Shown in pieces: positions 44,767 through 53,860 of a stretch of DNA of 64,000 bases (within the stretch, counting starts at the first letter, position 1; each line of letters begins with the position of its first letter). The notes beneath the pieces are model-generated. The model was given only the letters and a program-made list of their open reading frames with translations. It was not told the origin of the DNA and made no database searches. Source of the stretch: Streptomyces sp. CB01373 (GTDB lineage: Bacteria; Actinomycetota; Actinomycetes; Streptomycetales; Streptomycetaceae). The position numbers were made by a program, and so were the translations under genes. Location: the NCBI RefSeq assembly GCF_002803075.1, contig NZ_NNBK01000002.1, positions 248,001 through 312,000 on the forward strand, given 5' to 3'.

Positions 44767-45765
44767 GTGATCAACCGAGAATGGCACCTGCTCAGCCGCC
44801 CGGTCGGCTGGCCGAAACCGGAAGACTTCGCCCTGGTCGAGGCCGAGGTCCCGCAGCCGGGCGAGGGCCAGGTCCTCGTGCGCAACGAGTACCTCTCCGT
44901 CGACCCCTATATGCGGGGAAGAATGAACGCGGCCAAGTCGTACGCCGAGCCGTACGAACTCGGCAGGCCCATGCAGGGCGGCGCCGTCGGCGAGGTCGTC
45001 GCCTCCGAGGCCGAGGGGATCGCGGTCGGCGACCACGTCCTGCACTTCGGCGGCTGGCGCGAGTACGCCGCCGTCAACGCCCGCGGCGCCGTCAAGGTCG
45101 ACCCCGCAGCCGCACCCCTGCCGGCGTACCTCGGCGTGCTGGGCATGACGGGGCTGACCGCCTACGCCGGTCTGCTGCGCATCGCCTCCTTCAAGGAGGG
45201 CGACGCCGTCTTCGTCTCCGGCGCGGCCGGCGCGGTCGGCGGCCAGGCCGGGCAGATCGCCAGGCTCAAGGGCGCGTCGCGGGTGATCGGCTCCGCGGGC
45301 TCCGACGAGAAGGTCCGGCTGCTGACCGAGGAGTACGGCTTCGACGCCGCCTTCAACTACAGGAACGGCCCGGTGGCCGAGCAGTTGAAGGCCGCCGCCC
45401 CGGACGGTGTCGACGTCTACTTCGACAACGTCGGCGGCGAGCATCTGGAGGCCGCCATCGGCTCCCTCAACCTGGGCGGACGCATCGCCGTCTGCGGCAT
45501 GATCTCGGGGTACAACAACACCGAGCCCGCCCCTGGCCCGAGGAACCTCGCCCGGCTGATCCAGACCCGCGGCCGTATCCAGGGCTTCCTCGTCGGCGAC
45601 CACTACGACCTCCAGCCCGAGTTCGTGCGGGAGGTCGGCGCCTGGGTGCGCTCGGGCGAGCTGAAGTACCGCGAGACCGTCGTCGAGGGCGTCGAGCACA
45701 CCCTGGAGGCCTTCCTCGGCGTGCTGCGCGGAGACAACACCGGGAAGATGATCGTCAAGCTGTGA
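44767..45765 (+). CDS. NADP-dependent MDR oxidoreductase, CurA/prostaglandin-reductase type
   Basis: 332 residues from GTG 44767 with GAAAGGCG upstream. Zinc-free medium-chain reductase: N-terminus NREWHLLSRPVGWPKPEDF, then DPYMRGRMN, cofactor loop VFVSGAAGAVGGQAGQIARL, YFDNVGGEHLEAAI and ICGMISGYNNTEP (reads VCGMISGYNN). Family members reduce the double bond of alpha,beta-unsaturated carbonyls, including curcumin and leukotriene-type substrates. Divergent MarR control suggests induction by a reactive or phenolic compound. Confidence 0.9.
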   Translation: MINREWHLLSRPVGWPKPEDFALVEAEVPQPGEGQVLVRNEYLSVDPYMRGRMNAAKSYAEPYELGRPMQGGAVGEVVASEAEGIAVGDHVLHFGGWREYAAVNARGAVKVDPAAAPLPAYLGVLGMTGLTAYAGLLRIASFKEGDAVFVSGAAGAVGGQAGQIARLKGASRVIGSAGSDEKVRLLTEEYGFDAAFNYRNGPVAEQLKAAAPDGVDVYFDNVGGEHLEAAIGSLNLGGRIAVCGMISGYNNTEPAPGPRNLARLIQTRGRIQGFLVGDHYDLQPEFVREVGAWVRSGELKYRETVVEGVEHTLEAFLGVLRGDNTGKMIVKL

Positions 45766-45885
45766 CCGCGCTCTGGCAGCCGTTCCCCGAAGTTCCGACA
45801 TGCGGTAACTTCATTCCGGAACCTGAAACCGCCAGGTGCGACCGTGGGCGCGAGTCGCGGCGGACGTAGGAAGGAACGCAACCCC

Positions 45886-46305
45886 ATGGCCATCCAGCAC
45901 TCCGACGTTCTGTACACCGCCGTCGCCACCGCCGAGAACGGCCGCGACGGCCGTGTCGCCACCGACGACGGCAAGCTCGACGTCGTCGTCAACCCGCCCA
46001 AGGAGATGGGCGGCAGCGGCGCCGGCACCAACCCCGAGCAGCTGTTCGCCGCCGGCTACAGCGCCTGCTTCCAGGGCGCCCTCGGCGTCGTCGCCCGCCA
46101 GGAGGGCGCCGACATCTCCGGCTCCACCGTCACCGCGAAGGTCGGCATCGGCAAGAACGAGGACGGGTTCGGGATCATCGTGGAGATCTCCGCGGACATC
46201 CCGAACGTCGACGCCGCCACGGCGAAGAGCCTGTTGGAGAAGGCCCACCAGGTCTGCCCCTACTCGAAGGCGACCCGAGGCGACATCACCGTGACACTGG
46301 GCTGA
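45886..46305 (+). CDS. ohr: Organic hydroperoxide resistance protein Ohr
   Basis: 139 residues from ATG 45886 with AAGGAAC upstream. Thiol peroxidase of the OsmC/Ohr fold that reduces organic hydroperoxides. The peroxidatic Cys61 (YSACFQGALG) and resolving Cys124 (HQVCPYSKATRG) are both present, as is Arg20, which activates the thiol. The Ohr-type N-terminus VLYTAVATAENGRDG separates it from OsmC proper. Followed by a long terminator hairpin. Confidence 0.94.
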   Translation: MAIQHSDVLYTAVATAENGRDGRVATDDGKLDVVVNPPKEMGGSGAGTNPEQLFAAGYSACFQGALGVVARQEGADISGSTVTAKVGIGKNEDGFGIIVEISADIPNVDAATAKSLLEKAHQVCPYSKATRGDITVTLG

Positions 46306-46321
46306 GCCGTACGGCTCGGTC

Positions 46322-46360
46322 GCCCGCGCCCGCGCACCCGGAGGGTGAGCGGGCGCGGGC
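46322..46360 (+). terminator. Long terminator hairpin after ohr
   Basis: GCCCGCGCCCGC (46322-46333) and GCGGGCGCGGGC (46349-46360) are perfect 12-bp arms. Inside, CACCC-GGA-GGGTG continues the stem after one mismatch. It ends seven bases before the -10 box of the next gene, so it overlaps that promoter. Confidence 0.75.
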
Positions 46361-46366
46361 CCCGCC

Positions 46367-46372
46367 TACAGT
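46367..46372 (+). promoter_or_regulatory. Candidate -10 of a leaderless EI24 gene
   Basis: TACAGT ends six bases before ATG 46379, and no ribosome site is present. Same geometry as at dnaG. Confidence 0.5.
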
Positions 46373-46378
46373 CTTCCC

Positions 46379-47188
46379 ATGCGTGACCTCGGGGCCGGTT
46401 TCGCCCATCTCCTCAAAGGCCAGCGCTGGATGGCCCGGCACGGGCAGTCGTACCGCTTCGGACTGCTCCCCGGTCTGATCACCCTCGTGCTGTACGCGGC
46501 GGCTCTCACCGCGCTCGCGCTGTGGGGCGACGACGCGGTCACGTGGGCCACCCCCTTCGCCGACGACTGGCCGGGCCCGTGGTCCGGTCTCTTCCGCGGC
46601 CTGCTCACCGCCGTGCTGTTCGCCCTGGGACTGCTCCTCGCCGTGGTCACCTTCACGGCGGTCACCCTCCTGATCGGCCAGCCCTTCTACGAGAGCCTGT
46701 CCGAGCAGGTGGACCGGGACGTGTCGCCCGACGGCACGGCACCCGGGTCCGGCCTGCCGTTCTGGCGCGAGCTGTGGCTCTCGGCCCGTGACAGCCTGCG
46801 GATCGTCGTACGGGCCGCGCTGTGGGGCGTGCTGCTCTTCGCGCTGGGCTTCCTGCCGTTCGTCGGGCAGACGGTCGTGCCGGTGCTCGGCGTCTTCGTC
46901 ACCGGCTTCTTCCTGACCGAGGAGCTCACCGCCGTCGCCCTACAGCGCCGGGGTGTCGGACTCGGCGGCCGGCTGGCCCTGCTGCGCTCCCGCAAGCTGC
47001 TGGTCTGGGGCTTCGGCGCCCCGCTCGGCCTGGCCTTCCTGGTGCCGTTCGTGGCGGTGTTCCTCATGCCGGGCGCGGTCGCGGGCGCCACCCTGCTCGC
47101 CCGTGAGCTGCTGGACGAGGAGACCGGCGACGCGGTCGTTCCGGCACCGCGGACGCCCCCTCCGTCGGAGTCTCCGGCACCCGCCTGA
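46379..47188 (+). CDS. EI24-domain (CysZ-like) membrane protein
   Basis: 269 residues with four to six hydrophobic segments (LLPGLITLVLYAAALTALAL, TAVLFALGLLLAVVTFTAVTL, LWGVLLFALGFLPFVGQTVV, PLGLAFLVPFVAVFLMPGAV). The N-terminus DLGAGFAHLLKGQRWMARHG and the block LIGQPFYESLSEQVDRD are typical of EI24 proteins. The CysZ branch imports sulfate, but the Streptomyces homologues are not characterised, so transport is only a guess. The Pro/Ser-rich C-terminus is cytosolic. Convergent with the epimerase gene. Confidence 0.85.
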   Translation: MRDLGAGFAHLLKGQRWMARHGQSYRFGLLPGLITLVLYAAALTALALWGDDAVTWATPFADDWPGPWSGLFRGLLTAVLFALGLLLAVVTFTAVTLLIGQPFYESLSEQVDRDVSPDGTAPGSGLPFWRELWLSARDSLRIVVRAALWGVLLFALGFLPFVGQTVVPVLGVFVTGFFLTEELTAVALQRRGVGLGGRLALLRSRKLLVWGFGAPLGLAFLVPFVAVFLMPGAVAGATLLARELLDEETGDAVVPAPRTPPPSESPAPA

Positions 47189-47328
47189 CCCGGGGGCAGT
47201 GGCACAGCGGCGAAGCCGCCGGTGATTGTGAAGGGTTCGTACGAGATCGCGGGCCCGTGCCCGATGACCTGCCCCCTTCTCCTCCCGGCGGCTAACGTCT
47301 GGTCCGGGCCGAGTCCGCCCACCGGCAG

Positions 47329-47360
47329 CCCCGGCCCGGGACCTGACCCCCGGGCCGGGG
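47329..47360. terminator. Bidirectional hairpin between EI24 and aldose epimerase genes
   Basis: CCCCGGCCCGGG and CCCGGGCCGGGG, perfect 12-bp arms with an 8-nt loop, ten bases from the epimerase stop. Confidence 0.65.
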
Positions 47361-47369
47361 CCGGCGCGT

Positions 47370-48341
47370 TCAGCGCGCCGAGAAGCCGTACACCGTCCGG
47401 GAGCGGAAGACCTCGCCCGGCCGCAGCTCGGTGCTCGGGAAGCCGGGGCGGTTGGGGGAGTCCGGGAAGTGCTGGGTCTCCAGGGCGATCCCGTCGCCGG
47501 GGGCGAAGGGGGCGGAAAGGTGGTCGCCGGTGTAGAGCTGGAGGCCCGGCTCGGTCGTCGCCACCGTCAGGACCCGGCCGGACGCCGGATCGTGCAGCTC
47601 GGCGACCTCCACCGGCTCGCTGGTGACGCCCTTGTCGAGGACCAGGTTGTGGTCGTATCCGGAGCCCGCCTTGCGCGGCTGCCGGAAGTCGAAGCGGGTG
47701 CCCGCCACCTCGTCGAGGGCGCCGGTCGGGATCAGCTCCGCGTCCACCGGGGTGTACCGGGAGGCGGCGAGCCGCAGTTCATGGCCGCCCGTGTCGCCGC
47801 GGCCGCCGAGGTTCCAGTACGAGTGGCTGGTGAGGTTGACGACGGTCGGCGCGTCCGAGACCGCCTCGTAGGCGATGTGCAGGGCGCCCGCCATGTCCAG
47901 GGTGTACGTCACCGAGACCTCCAGGCGGCCCGGGAAGCCCTCCTCGCCGTGCGGGCTGACCCGGCTGAGCCGCACCCCGTGCTCGACCGGCTCCACCTCC
48001 CACATCCGCTTGTCGAAGCCGCCGTCCCCGCCGTGCAGCGAGTTGCCGCCCTCGTTCTGCTCCAGCGCGTACGTCCGCCCGTCCAGCGGGAAGCGGCCCC
48101 CGGCGATCCGGTTGGCGTACCGCCCGATCAGCGCGCCGAGGAACGGCTCGGGGTGGGCCAGGTAGCCGTCGAGGCCGGGAAAGCCCAGCACCACGTCCGC
48201 CGTGTGCCCGTCCCGGTCCGGCACCTCGACCGACTGCACGATCCCGCCGTACGACAGCACCCGTACCCGCACCCCGGCCCGCTCCAGCGTCCAGCGGTGC
48301 ACCTCGGTGCCGTCGGCCAGCGTGCCGAAGAGTTCACTCAT
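47370..48341 (-). CDS. galM: Aldose 1-epimerase (galactose mutarotase)
   Basis: 323 residues from ATG 48341. Interconverts the alpha and beta anomers of galactose or glucose. Conserved parts: SYGGIVQSVEVPDRDG, LGALIGRYANRIAGGRF with the substrate-binding Arg, the catalytic His in NLTSHSYWNLGG near residue 170, DAELIPTGAL, and the catalytic Glu in IALETQHFPDSPN near 293. Stands alone 80 bp upstream of the SGNH lipoprotein in the same direction. Functionally it fits the GH35 galactosidase and sugar importer elsewhere in the window. Confidence 0.93.
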   Translation of the reverse strand: MSELFGTLADGTEVHRWTLERAGVRVRVLSYGGIVQSVEVPDRDGHTADVVLGFPGLDGYLAHPEPFLGALIGRYANRIAGGRFPLDGRTYALEQNEGGNSLHGGDGGFDKRMWEVEPVEHGVRLSRVSPHGEEGFPGRLEVSVTYTLDMAGALHIAYEAVSDAPTVVNLTSHSYWNLGGRGDTGGHELRLAASRYTPVDAELIPTGALDEVAGTRFDFRQPRKAGSGYDHNLVLDKGVTSEPVEVAELHDPASGRVLTVATTEPGLQLYTGDHLSAPFAPGDGIALETQHFPDSPNRPGFPSTELRPGEVFRSRTVYGFSAR

Positions 48342-48420
48342 GGGGAAACCCTAAGTCCTGTCGTCCGGGGGCCTTCAGGGGCGCTTCAAGGGCCGTCCGG
48401 GGGGCTGTTCAGGGGCAGCG

Positions 48421-49299
48421 TCAGGGTGTCTTCGCGGTGACGGTCCGATAGGCGATCTCGGCGATCCGCGCCTGGCCGTCGCGGCTCGGGTGGAACCAGT
48501 CCCAGTGGCTGAGCTGGTCGGTGCCGAAGCGGTAGTCGAAGACGGCGTTGTTGTCGAAGCGGCAGCGGCTGTCCTTCGCGCAGACCTCCTTCAGCACCCC
48601 GTTGTACGCCCGCACCCGGGCCTGCACCGTGTCGCGCCGCTTGGTGGCCGCCGCGTCCAGCGCGTCGGCGTCGCCCAGCATGGACGGGCAGATGCCGAGC
48701 TTCCAGATCTGCTTGCCCAGCGCGTTCGTACGGCCCTCGGACCACAGCCGCTTCAGGTCCGGCACGCTGGAGACGTACACCTGTGTCTTGGGCAGGGCCT
48801 GACGCAGTGTGTCCATCGCGACCTCGAACTCGGTCCGGAAGACCGCCACCGGCGTCATCGAGTCCAGGGAGTCGCGGCAGGCGTCGTTGGCTCCGGCCAT
48901 CACCGTCACCAGCTGCGGCTTCTTCTTCACGGCCTGCGCCATCTGGCTGTGCAGATCGGACATCCGGGACCCGGTCACCGCGAAGTTCCAGCTGCTCCGG
49001 GCCGCCCCGGTCGCCCCGAGCAGCCGCACCGCCAGGCTGTTGACCGACGCGTCGCTGCCCGTCGCCCAGGACGCCTCCGGGCAGTCCGTCAGCACCAGGC
49101 AGGTGTCGAAGCCGCGGGTGATGGAGTCGCCGACCGCGGCGATCGAGGCCGGGCTCGTGTTCCAGACGGGCGGTGCCGCGGACGGGCGGGAGGCCCCGGC
49201 CCCCGCGCCGAGACCGGCGGCGTTGCAGCCCGCGGTGGCCAGTACGGCCGCCGCCACGACGGCGCGGGCGGCCCGGGTACGGTGACGTCTTTTCCGCAT
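48421..49299 (-). CDS. SGNH/GDSL-type esterase lipoprotein
   Basis: 292 residues from ATG 49299 with AGGGGATC upstream. An Arg-rich start and hydrophobic core end in VLATAGCNAAG, a plausible lipobox. Catalytic blocks: I AAVGDSITRGFD (nucleophile Ser), III MAGANDACRDSLD (oxyanion Asn), V DWFHPSRDGQ (Asp and His). Six or more cysteines in the mature part (CLVLTDC, CPSML, CAKDSRC) point to disulfides, as in Streptomyces secreted lipases. Substrate unknown; extracellular acyl ester hydrolysis is likely. Confidence 0.86.
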   Translation of the reverse strand: MRKRRHRTRAARAVVAAAVLATAGCNAAGLGAGAGASRPSAAPPVWNTSPASIAAVGDSITRGFDTCLVLTDCPEASWATGSDASVNSLAVRLLGATGAARSSWNFAVTGSRMSDLHSQMAQAVKKKPQLVTVMAGANDACRDSLDSMTPVAVFRTEFEVAMDTLRQALPKTQVYVSSVPDLKRLWSEGRTNALGKQIWKLGICPSMLGDADALDAAATKRRDTVQARVRAYNGVLKEVCAKDSRCRFDNNAVFDYRFGTDQLSHWDWFHPSRDGQARIAEIAYRTVTAKTP

Positions 49300-49552
49300 G
49301 CCGTGATCCCCTCGGTCGTCGTGAAGTGCTCCCCCCCATGAGAACGCGCGAGGGTTCCCGCCCCCACTCGAGTGGGCTGCGCGCACCCGTACAAGCGTCC
49401 CCCTGGGTGAATGGAGGGCGTTTCCTGGCACCGGGACCGACGGTACGTCACACTCCTTGCCCCGTCGCACGGTAGCCTCGCCATCAACGTGGCCTCACAC
49501 GCCACCGCTGTCCGCCCGCCCGCACCATGTCCCGCTCTGCCCGGAGGTCCCG

Positions 49553-50047
49553 GTGACGACACGTGGAGTTCTGTACGTGCACTCCGCGCCGCGCGCGCTG
49601 TGCCCGCACGTCGAGTGGGCCGTCGCCGGGGTGCTCGGTACGCGCGTCAGCCTGGACTGGATCCGGCAGCCCGCCGCTCCCGGCACCTGGCGCTCGGAGT
49701 TCTCCTGGCAGGGCCAGCCCGGCACCGCATCCAAGCTCGCCTCCGCGCTGCGCGGCTGGCAGCTGCTCCGCTTCGAGGTCACCGCCGAGCCCTGCCCCAC
49801 CGCCGAGGGCGAGCGCTACAGCTGCACCCCCGGCCTCGGCATCTTCCACGCCGTCACCGGCATCCACGGCGACATCCTCATCCCCGAGGACCGGCTGCGC
49901 GCCGCCCTGCTGCGCTCCCAGCGCGGCGAGACCGACCTGGAGGCCGAACTCGCCAAGCTCCTGGGCAAGCCCTGGGACGACGAGCTGGAGCCGTTCCGCT
50001 ACGCGGGTGAAGGCGCCCCCGTGCGCTGGCTGCACCAGGTGGTCTGA
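49553..50047 (+). CDS. DUF3145 family protein
   Basis: 164 residues from GTG 49553 with GGAGG six bases upstream. The protein begins VTTRGVLYVHSAPRALCPHVEWAV, then LDWIRQPAAPGTWRSEFSW and WLHQVV at the end, typical of this actinobacterial family with no known function. It contains no membrane segment. Its invariant place beside fabF in Streptomyces suggests a link to fatty acid metabolism, but nothing in the sequence proves one. Confidence 0.88.
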   Translation: MTTRGVLYVHSAPRALCPHVEWAVAGVLGTRVSLDWIRQPAAPGTWRSEFSWQGQPGTASKLASALRGWQLLRFEVTAEPCPTAEGERYSCTPGLGIFHAVTGIHGDILIPEDRLRAALLRSQRGETDLEAELAKLLGKPWDDELEPFRYAGEGAPVRWLHQVV

Positions 50048-50062
50048 CGACCGCTCGCACAA

Positions 50063-50098
50063 CAGAAGGGCCCCCACCGGTCGGTGGGGGCCCTTCTG
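50063..50098. terminator. 17-bp perfect bidirectional terminator between DUF3145 and fabF
   Basis: Arms CAGAAGGGCCCCCACCG and CGGTGGGGGCCCTTCTG with a 2-nt loop, between convergent genes. The AGAAGG/CCTTCT ends give short A/U-rich flanks in both directions. Confidence 0.85.
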
Positions 50099-50116
50099 AC
50101 ATCCGCTGCCGGGGTC

Positions 50117-51388
50117 TCAGACCGACCGGAACGCCAGCACGACGTTGTGCCCGCCGAAGCCGAACGAGTCGTTCAGCGCGGCGATACGGCCCTCGGCGGG
50201 CAGCTTGCGCGCCTCCCCGCGGACCACGTCCGCGTTCGCCTCGGCCTCGGGGTCGAGGTTCTCGACGTTGATGGTCGGCGGAGCCACCCGGTGGTACAGC
50301 GCCAGCACCGTCGCCACCGACTCCACGCCGCCCGCGCCACCGAGCAGGTGACCGGTCATCGACTTGGTCGCGGAGACCGCCATGTGGTCGGCGTCGTCGC
50401 CGAAGACCTTGCGCAGCGCCTTCAGCTCCGCGACGTCACCCGCAGGCGTCGAGGTGGCGTGCGCGTTGACGTGCACGATCTCCGCCGGGTCCAGGTCGGT
50501 GTTCTCGAGCAGGTGCTGCAGGGCGTGCGAGATGCCCCGGCCCTCCGGCTCCGGCTGGACGATGTCGTGGGAGTCGGCGGAGATGCCCTGGCCGACCGCC
50601 TCCGCGTAGACGCGGGCACCGCGCTTGGCGGCGTGCTCGGCGGACTCCAGGACGAGCACACCCGCGCCCTCACCGAGGACGAAGCCGTCCCGGTCGACGT
50701 CGTAGGGGCGCGAGGCGCCCTCGGGGTCCTCGTTGTTCTTCGACATCGCCATCATGTTGCCGAACGCGGCGATGGGCAGCGGGTGGATCGCCGCCTCCGT
50801 ACCGCCGGCGACGACGACGTCGGCCCGGCCGGTGCGGATCATCTCGATGGCGTAGCCGATGGCCTCGGCGCCGGACGCACACGCGGAGACCGGCGTGTGC
50901 ACACCCGCGCGGGCGCCCACGAGCAGGCCCACGTTGGCCGACGGGCCGTTCGGCATCAGCATCGGGACGGTGTGCGGGGAGACGCGGCGGACGCCCTTCT
51001 CCTTCAGCACGTCGTACTGGTCCAGCAGGGTGGTGACACCGCCGATGCCGGAGGCGACGACCGTGCCGAGCCGGTCCGGGTCGACGGAACCGTCCTCACC
51101 GGCCTTGCCGGTGAAACCGGCGTCCTTCCAGGCCTCCTGGGCCGCGATCAGCGCGAACTGCGCGGAGCGGTCCAGCCGGCGCGCCTGCGGCCGCGGGATG
51201 ACCTCGGTCGGCTCCACGGCCACCGGGGCCGCGATACGGACGGCCTGGTCGGCCGCCCACTCCTGGGTCAGGGGCTTCACACCGGACTTGCCGGCGACCA
51301 GGCCCTCCCAGGTGGAAGCTACGTCGCCACCCAGCGGTGTGGTTGCGCCGATACCGGTGACGACCACGGTGCGATTGGTCGAGCTCAC
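50117..51388 (-). CDS. fabF: Beta-ketoacyl-ACP synthase II
   Basis: 423 residues from GTG 51388 with GGAGAAAG upstream. Elongating condensing enzyme of type II fatty acid synthesis. The Cys-His-His triad is intact: TPVSACASGAEAI, VNAHATSTPAGD and GHLLGGAGGVES, with the closing gate SFGFGGHNVVLAF. Fourth gene of the fab cluster, 86 bp after acpP. Confidence 0.96.
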   Translation of the reverse strand: MSSTNRTVVVTGIGATTPLGGDVASTWEGLVAGKSGVKPLTQEWAADQAVRIAAPVAVEPTEVIPRPQARRLDRSAQFALIAAQEAWKDAGFTGKAGEDGSVDPDRLGTVVASGIGGVTTLLDQYDVLKEKGVRRVSPHTVPMLMPNGPSANVGLLVGARAGVHTPVSACASGAEAIGYAIEMIRTGRADVVVAGGTEAAIHPLPIAAFGNMMAMSKNNEDPEGASRPYDVDRDGFVLGEGAGVLVLESAEHAAKRGARVYAEAVGQGISADSHDIVQPEPEGRGISHALQHLLENTDLDPAEIVHVNAHATSTPAGDVAELKALRKVFGDDADHMAVSATKSMTGHLLGGAGGVESVATVLALYHRVAPPTINVENLDPEAEANADVVRGEARKLPAEGRIAALNDSFGFGGHNVVLAFRSV

Positions 51389-51474
51389 GGGAATTCTTTC
51401 TCCAACGGAACGAGGATTCGTACGGCGCCACCGCCGGGTGGCGGGGCAGTCAGCCCAAGGCTGTGATCGGTCGA

Positions 51475-51723
51475 TCAGCCCTGGTGCTTGAGGATGTAGT
51501 CGGTCGCGTCGCCGACCGTCTTGAGGTTCTTGACGTCCTCGTCGGGGATCTTGACGTCGAAACGCTCTTCGGCGGCGACGACGACCTCGACCATGGACAG
51601 CGAGTCGACGTCCAGGTCGTCGGTGAAGGACTTGTCCAGCTGGACGTCCTCGACCGGGATCCCGGCGATCTCGTTCACGATCTCCGCGAGACCGGCGACG
51701 ATCTCTTCCTGAGTGGCGGCCAT
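51475..51723 (-). CDS. acpP: Acyl carrier protein of fatty acid synthesis
   Basis: 82 residues from ATG 51723 with AAGGAG upstream. A four-helix acidic protein. The phosphopantetheine is attached to Ser41 in DDLDVDSLSMVEVV. Carries growing acyl chains between FabD, FabH and FabF, whose genes surround it. Confidence 0.97.
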   Translation of the reverse strand: MAATQEEIVAGLAEIVNEIAGIPVEDVQLDKSFTDDLDVDSLSMVEVVVAAEERFDVKIPDEDVKNLKTVGDATDYILKHQG

Positions 51724-51823
51724 GTCGGCGCTCCTTCGTAGATTTCCAGAGGGTGTGGCGCCCACCGCGTCAGCGGCAGGGGTGTGCGGTCCCGCACCGG
51801 AAGCATGATCCGGCACGGAGTGC

Positions 51824-52855
51824 CTAGGGGAGGGTAACGACCGTCGCGGCGTACACGAGACCCGCCCCGAAGCCGATGACGAGCGCGGTGTCGCCGCTCT
51901 TCGCCTCGCCGGTCGCCAGGAGCCGCTCCATCGCGAGCGGGATCGAGGCGGCCGAGGTGTTGCCGGTGGTGCGGATGTCACGGGCGACCGTGACGTGCTC
52001 CGGCAGCTTGAGCGTCTTCACCATCGAGTCGATGATCCGCACGTTGGCCTGGTGCGGGATGAAGACGTCCAGTTCGTCCGGGGTGATCCCGGCCGCGTCC
52101 AGCGCCTGCTGGGCGACCTTCGCCATCTCGAACACGGCCCAGCGGAAGACCGCCTGGCCCTCCTGCGTGATCGCGGGGAACTTGACGTTGCCCTCGCTGT
52201 CGACAGGGAGTTCGGAGACGTCGCCGATCCGGAAGCGGTCCCACGGGACGGTCTGCTTGATGGTCTCGGCCTTGTCGCCCTCCGAGCCCCACACGGTCGG
52301 GCCGATCGCGGGCTCCTGCGAGGGGCCGACCACGACCGCGCCTGCGCCGTCACCGAACAGGAAGGCCGTGGCCCGGTCCTCCAGGTCGGTCAGGTCGGAG
52401 AGCCGCTCCACGCCGATGACCAGCACGTACTCCGCCGAGCCCTCGACGACCAGGCCCTTGGCCAGGGTGAGGCCGTAGCCGAAGCCGGCGCAGCCCGCCG
52501 AGATGTCGAAGGCGGCCGCCTTGTCCGTGCCCAGCTTGTCCGCGATCTCGGTGGCGATGGCCGGGGTCTGGCTGAAGTGCGAGACCGTCGAGACGACCAC
52601 GGCGCCGATCTGCGAGGCGTCGATCCCGGCGTCCGCGATCGCCTTGCCGGAGGCCTCGATCGACATCACCGCGACCGTCTCCTCGGGCGACGCCCAGTGC
52701 CGGGTCTCGATGCCCGAGCGCGAGCGGATCCACTCGTCGGACGAGTCGATCGTCTCGAGGATCACCTCGTTGGGCACCACGCGTGTGGGCCGGTAGCCGC
52801 CCACACCGAGGATGCGCGCGTACGGGGCACCCTTGCTGGGCTTGATCTTCGACAT
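51824..52855 (-). CDS. fabH: Beta-ketoacyl-ACP synthase III
   Basis: 343 residues from ATG 52855 with AAGGAG upstream. Starts fatty acid chains by condensing an acyl-CoA primer with malonyl-ACP. In Streptomyces it selects branched primers. Triad: Cys in DISAGCAGFGYG near residue 122, His in FIPHQANVRIID, Asn in TTGNTSAASIPLA. Lies 21 bp after fabD. Confidence 0.96.
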   Translation of the reverse strand: MSKIKPSKGAPYARILGVGGYRPTRVVPNEVILETIDSSDEWIRSRSGIETRHWASPEETVAVMSIEASGKAIADAGIDASQIGAVVVSTVSHFSQTPAIATEIADKLGTDKAAAFDISAGCAGFGYGLTLAKGLVVEGSAEYVLVIGVERLSDLTDLEDRATAFLFGDGAGAVVVGPSQEPAIGPTVWGSEGDKAETIKQTVPWDRFRIGDVSELPVDSEGNVKFPAITQEGQAVFRWAVFEMAKVAQQALDAAGITPDELDVFIPHQANVRIIDSMVKTLKLPEHVTVARDIRTTGNTSAASIPLAMERLLATGEAKSGDTALVIGFGAGLVYAATVVTLP

Positions 52856-52876
52856 GCTCGTCGGCTCCTTAAGGCG

Positions 52877-53794
52877 TCAGGCGCTCGCGTGCTCGGCGAT
52901 GAGCTCGCGGGCCGCGTCGAGGTCGTCGGGGGTCTTCAGCGCCAGCGTCTTCACGCCGGGCAGCGCGCGCTTGGCCAGGCCGGTCAGGGTGCCGCCGGGG
53001 CACACCTCGACGAGGGCGGTGGCGCCCAGCTCCTTGAAGGTCTCCATGCACAGGTCCCAGCGGACCGGGTTGGCGACCTGGCCGACCAGCCGCTCGACGA
53101 CCTCGGCGCCGCTGTGCACGGCCCGGCCGTCCTTGTTGGAGACGTAGGTGACCTTCGGGTCGGCGGGCGAGAGCGCCTTGGCGGCCTCCGCCAGCTTCTC
53201 GACCGCGGACGCCATGTGGTGCGTGTGGAAGGCGCCGGCCACCTTCAGCGGGACGACCTTGCGCACGCCCTCCGGCATGTCCTCGCTCAGGGCGGCGAGC
53301 TGCTCCATGGTGCCGGCGGCCACGATCTGGCCGGCCCCGTTGACGTTCGCCGGGGTCAGGCCCAGCTTGCCCAGGTGCGCCGTGGACACGTCCGGGTCGC
53401 CGCCGAGCAGCGCCGACATGCCCGTCTCGGTGATCGCGGCGGCCTCGGCCATGGCCAGGCCGCGGCGGCGGACCAGGGTCAGCGCCGCGGTGTCGTCCAG
53501 GACGCCCGCGAACGCGGCGGCGGTGATCTCGCCGACGCTGTGGCCCGCGACCACGTCCGCGCCGGTGTCACCCAGTGCCGCTGCCGACAGCAGCCCGGCG
53601 GCGACCAGCAGAGGCTGGGCCACCGCGGTGTCGCGGATCGCGTCCGCGTCGGCCTGCGTGCCGTAGTGGACGAGGTCCAGGCCGATGGCGTCGGACCAGG
53701 CGGCCACACGGTCGGCGGCGCCGGGCAGTTCGAGCCAGGGAGTCAGGAAGCCGGGCGTCTGGGCGCCTTGGCCGGGAGCGACGAGTACGAGCAC
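52877..53794 (-). CDS. fabD: Malonyl-CoA:ACP transacylase
   Basis: 305 residues. GTG 53794 gives VLVLVAPGQGAQTPGF, the expected N-terminus; GTGs six and nearby bases upstream are in frame but would only add one or two residues. Nucleophile Ser in AGHSVGEITAA, catalytic His in VAGAFHTHHM, and the Gln of GQGAQ in the oxyanion hole. Transfers malonyl groups to AcpP for FabH and FabF. First gene of the fab operon, 89 bp after fasR, with an inverted repeat in between. Confidence 0.95.
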   Translation of the reverse strand: MLVLVAPGQGAQTPGFLTPWLELPGAADRVAAWSDAIGLDLVHYGTQADADAIRDTAVAQPLLVAAGLLSAAALGDTGADVVAGHSVGEITAAAFAGVLDDTAALTLVRRRGLAMAEAAAITETGMSALLGGDPDVSTAHLGKLGLTPANVNGAGQIVAAGTMEQLAALSEDMPEGVRKVVPLKVAGAFHTHHMASAVEKLAEAAKALSPADPKVTYVSNKDGRAVHSGAEVVERLVGQVANPVRWDLCMETFKELGATALVEVCPGGTLTGLAKRALPGVKTLALKTPDDLDAARELIAEHASA

Positions 53795-53860
53795 TCTCAC
53801 ACTCTCTCTTGGGGACGGCCGCGACCGCCCGTGGGGACAGGGACGAAGAACAGGAAGGGG

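Noticed and set aside
44230..46305. OhrR-Ohr pair
   Set aside because: The MarR protein lacks the N-terminal redox cysteine of OhrR and its operator faces the CurA-like gene, which separates it from ohr.
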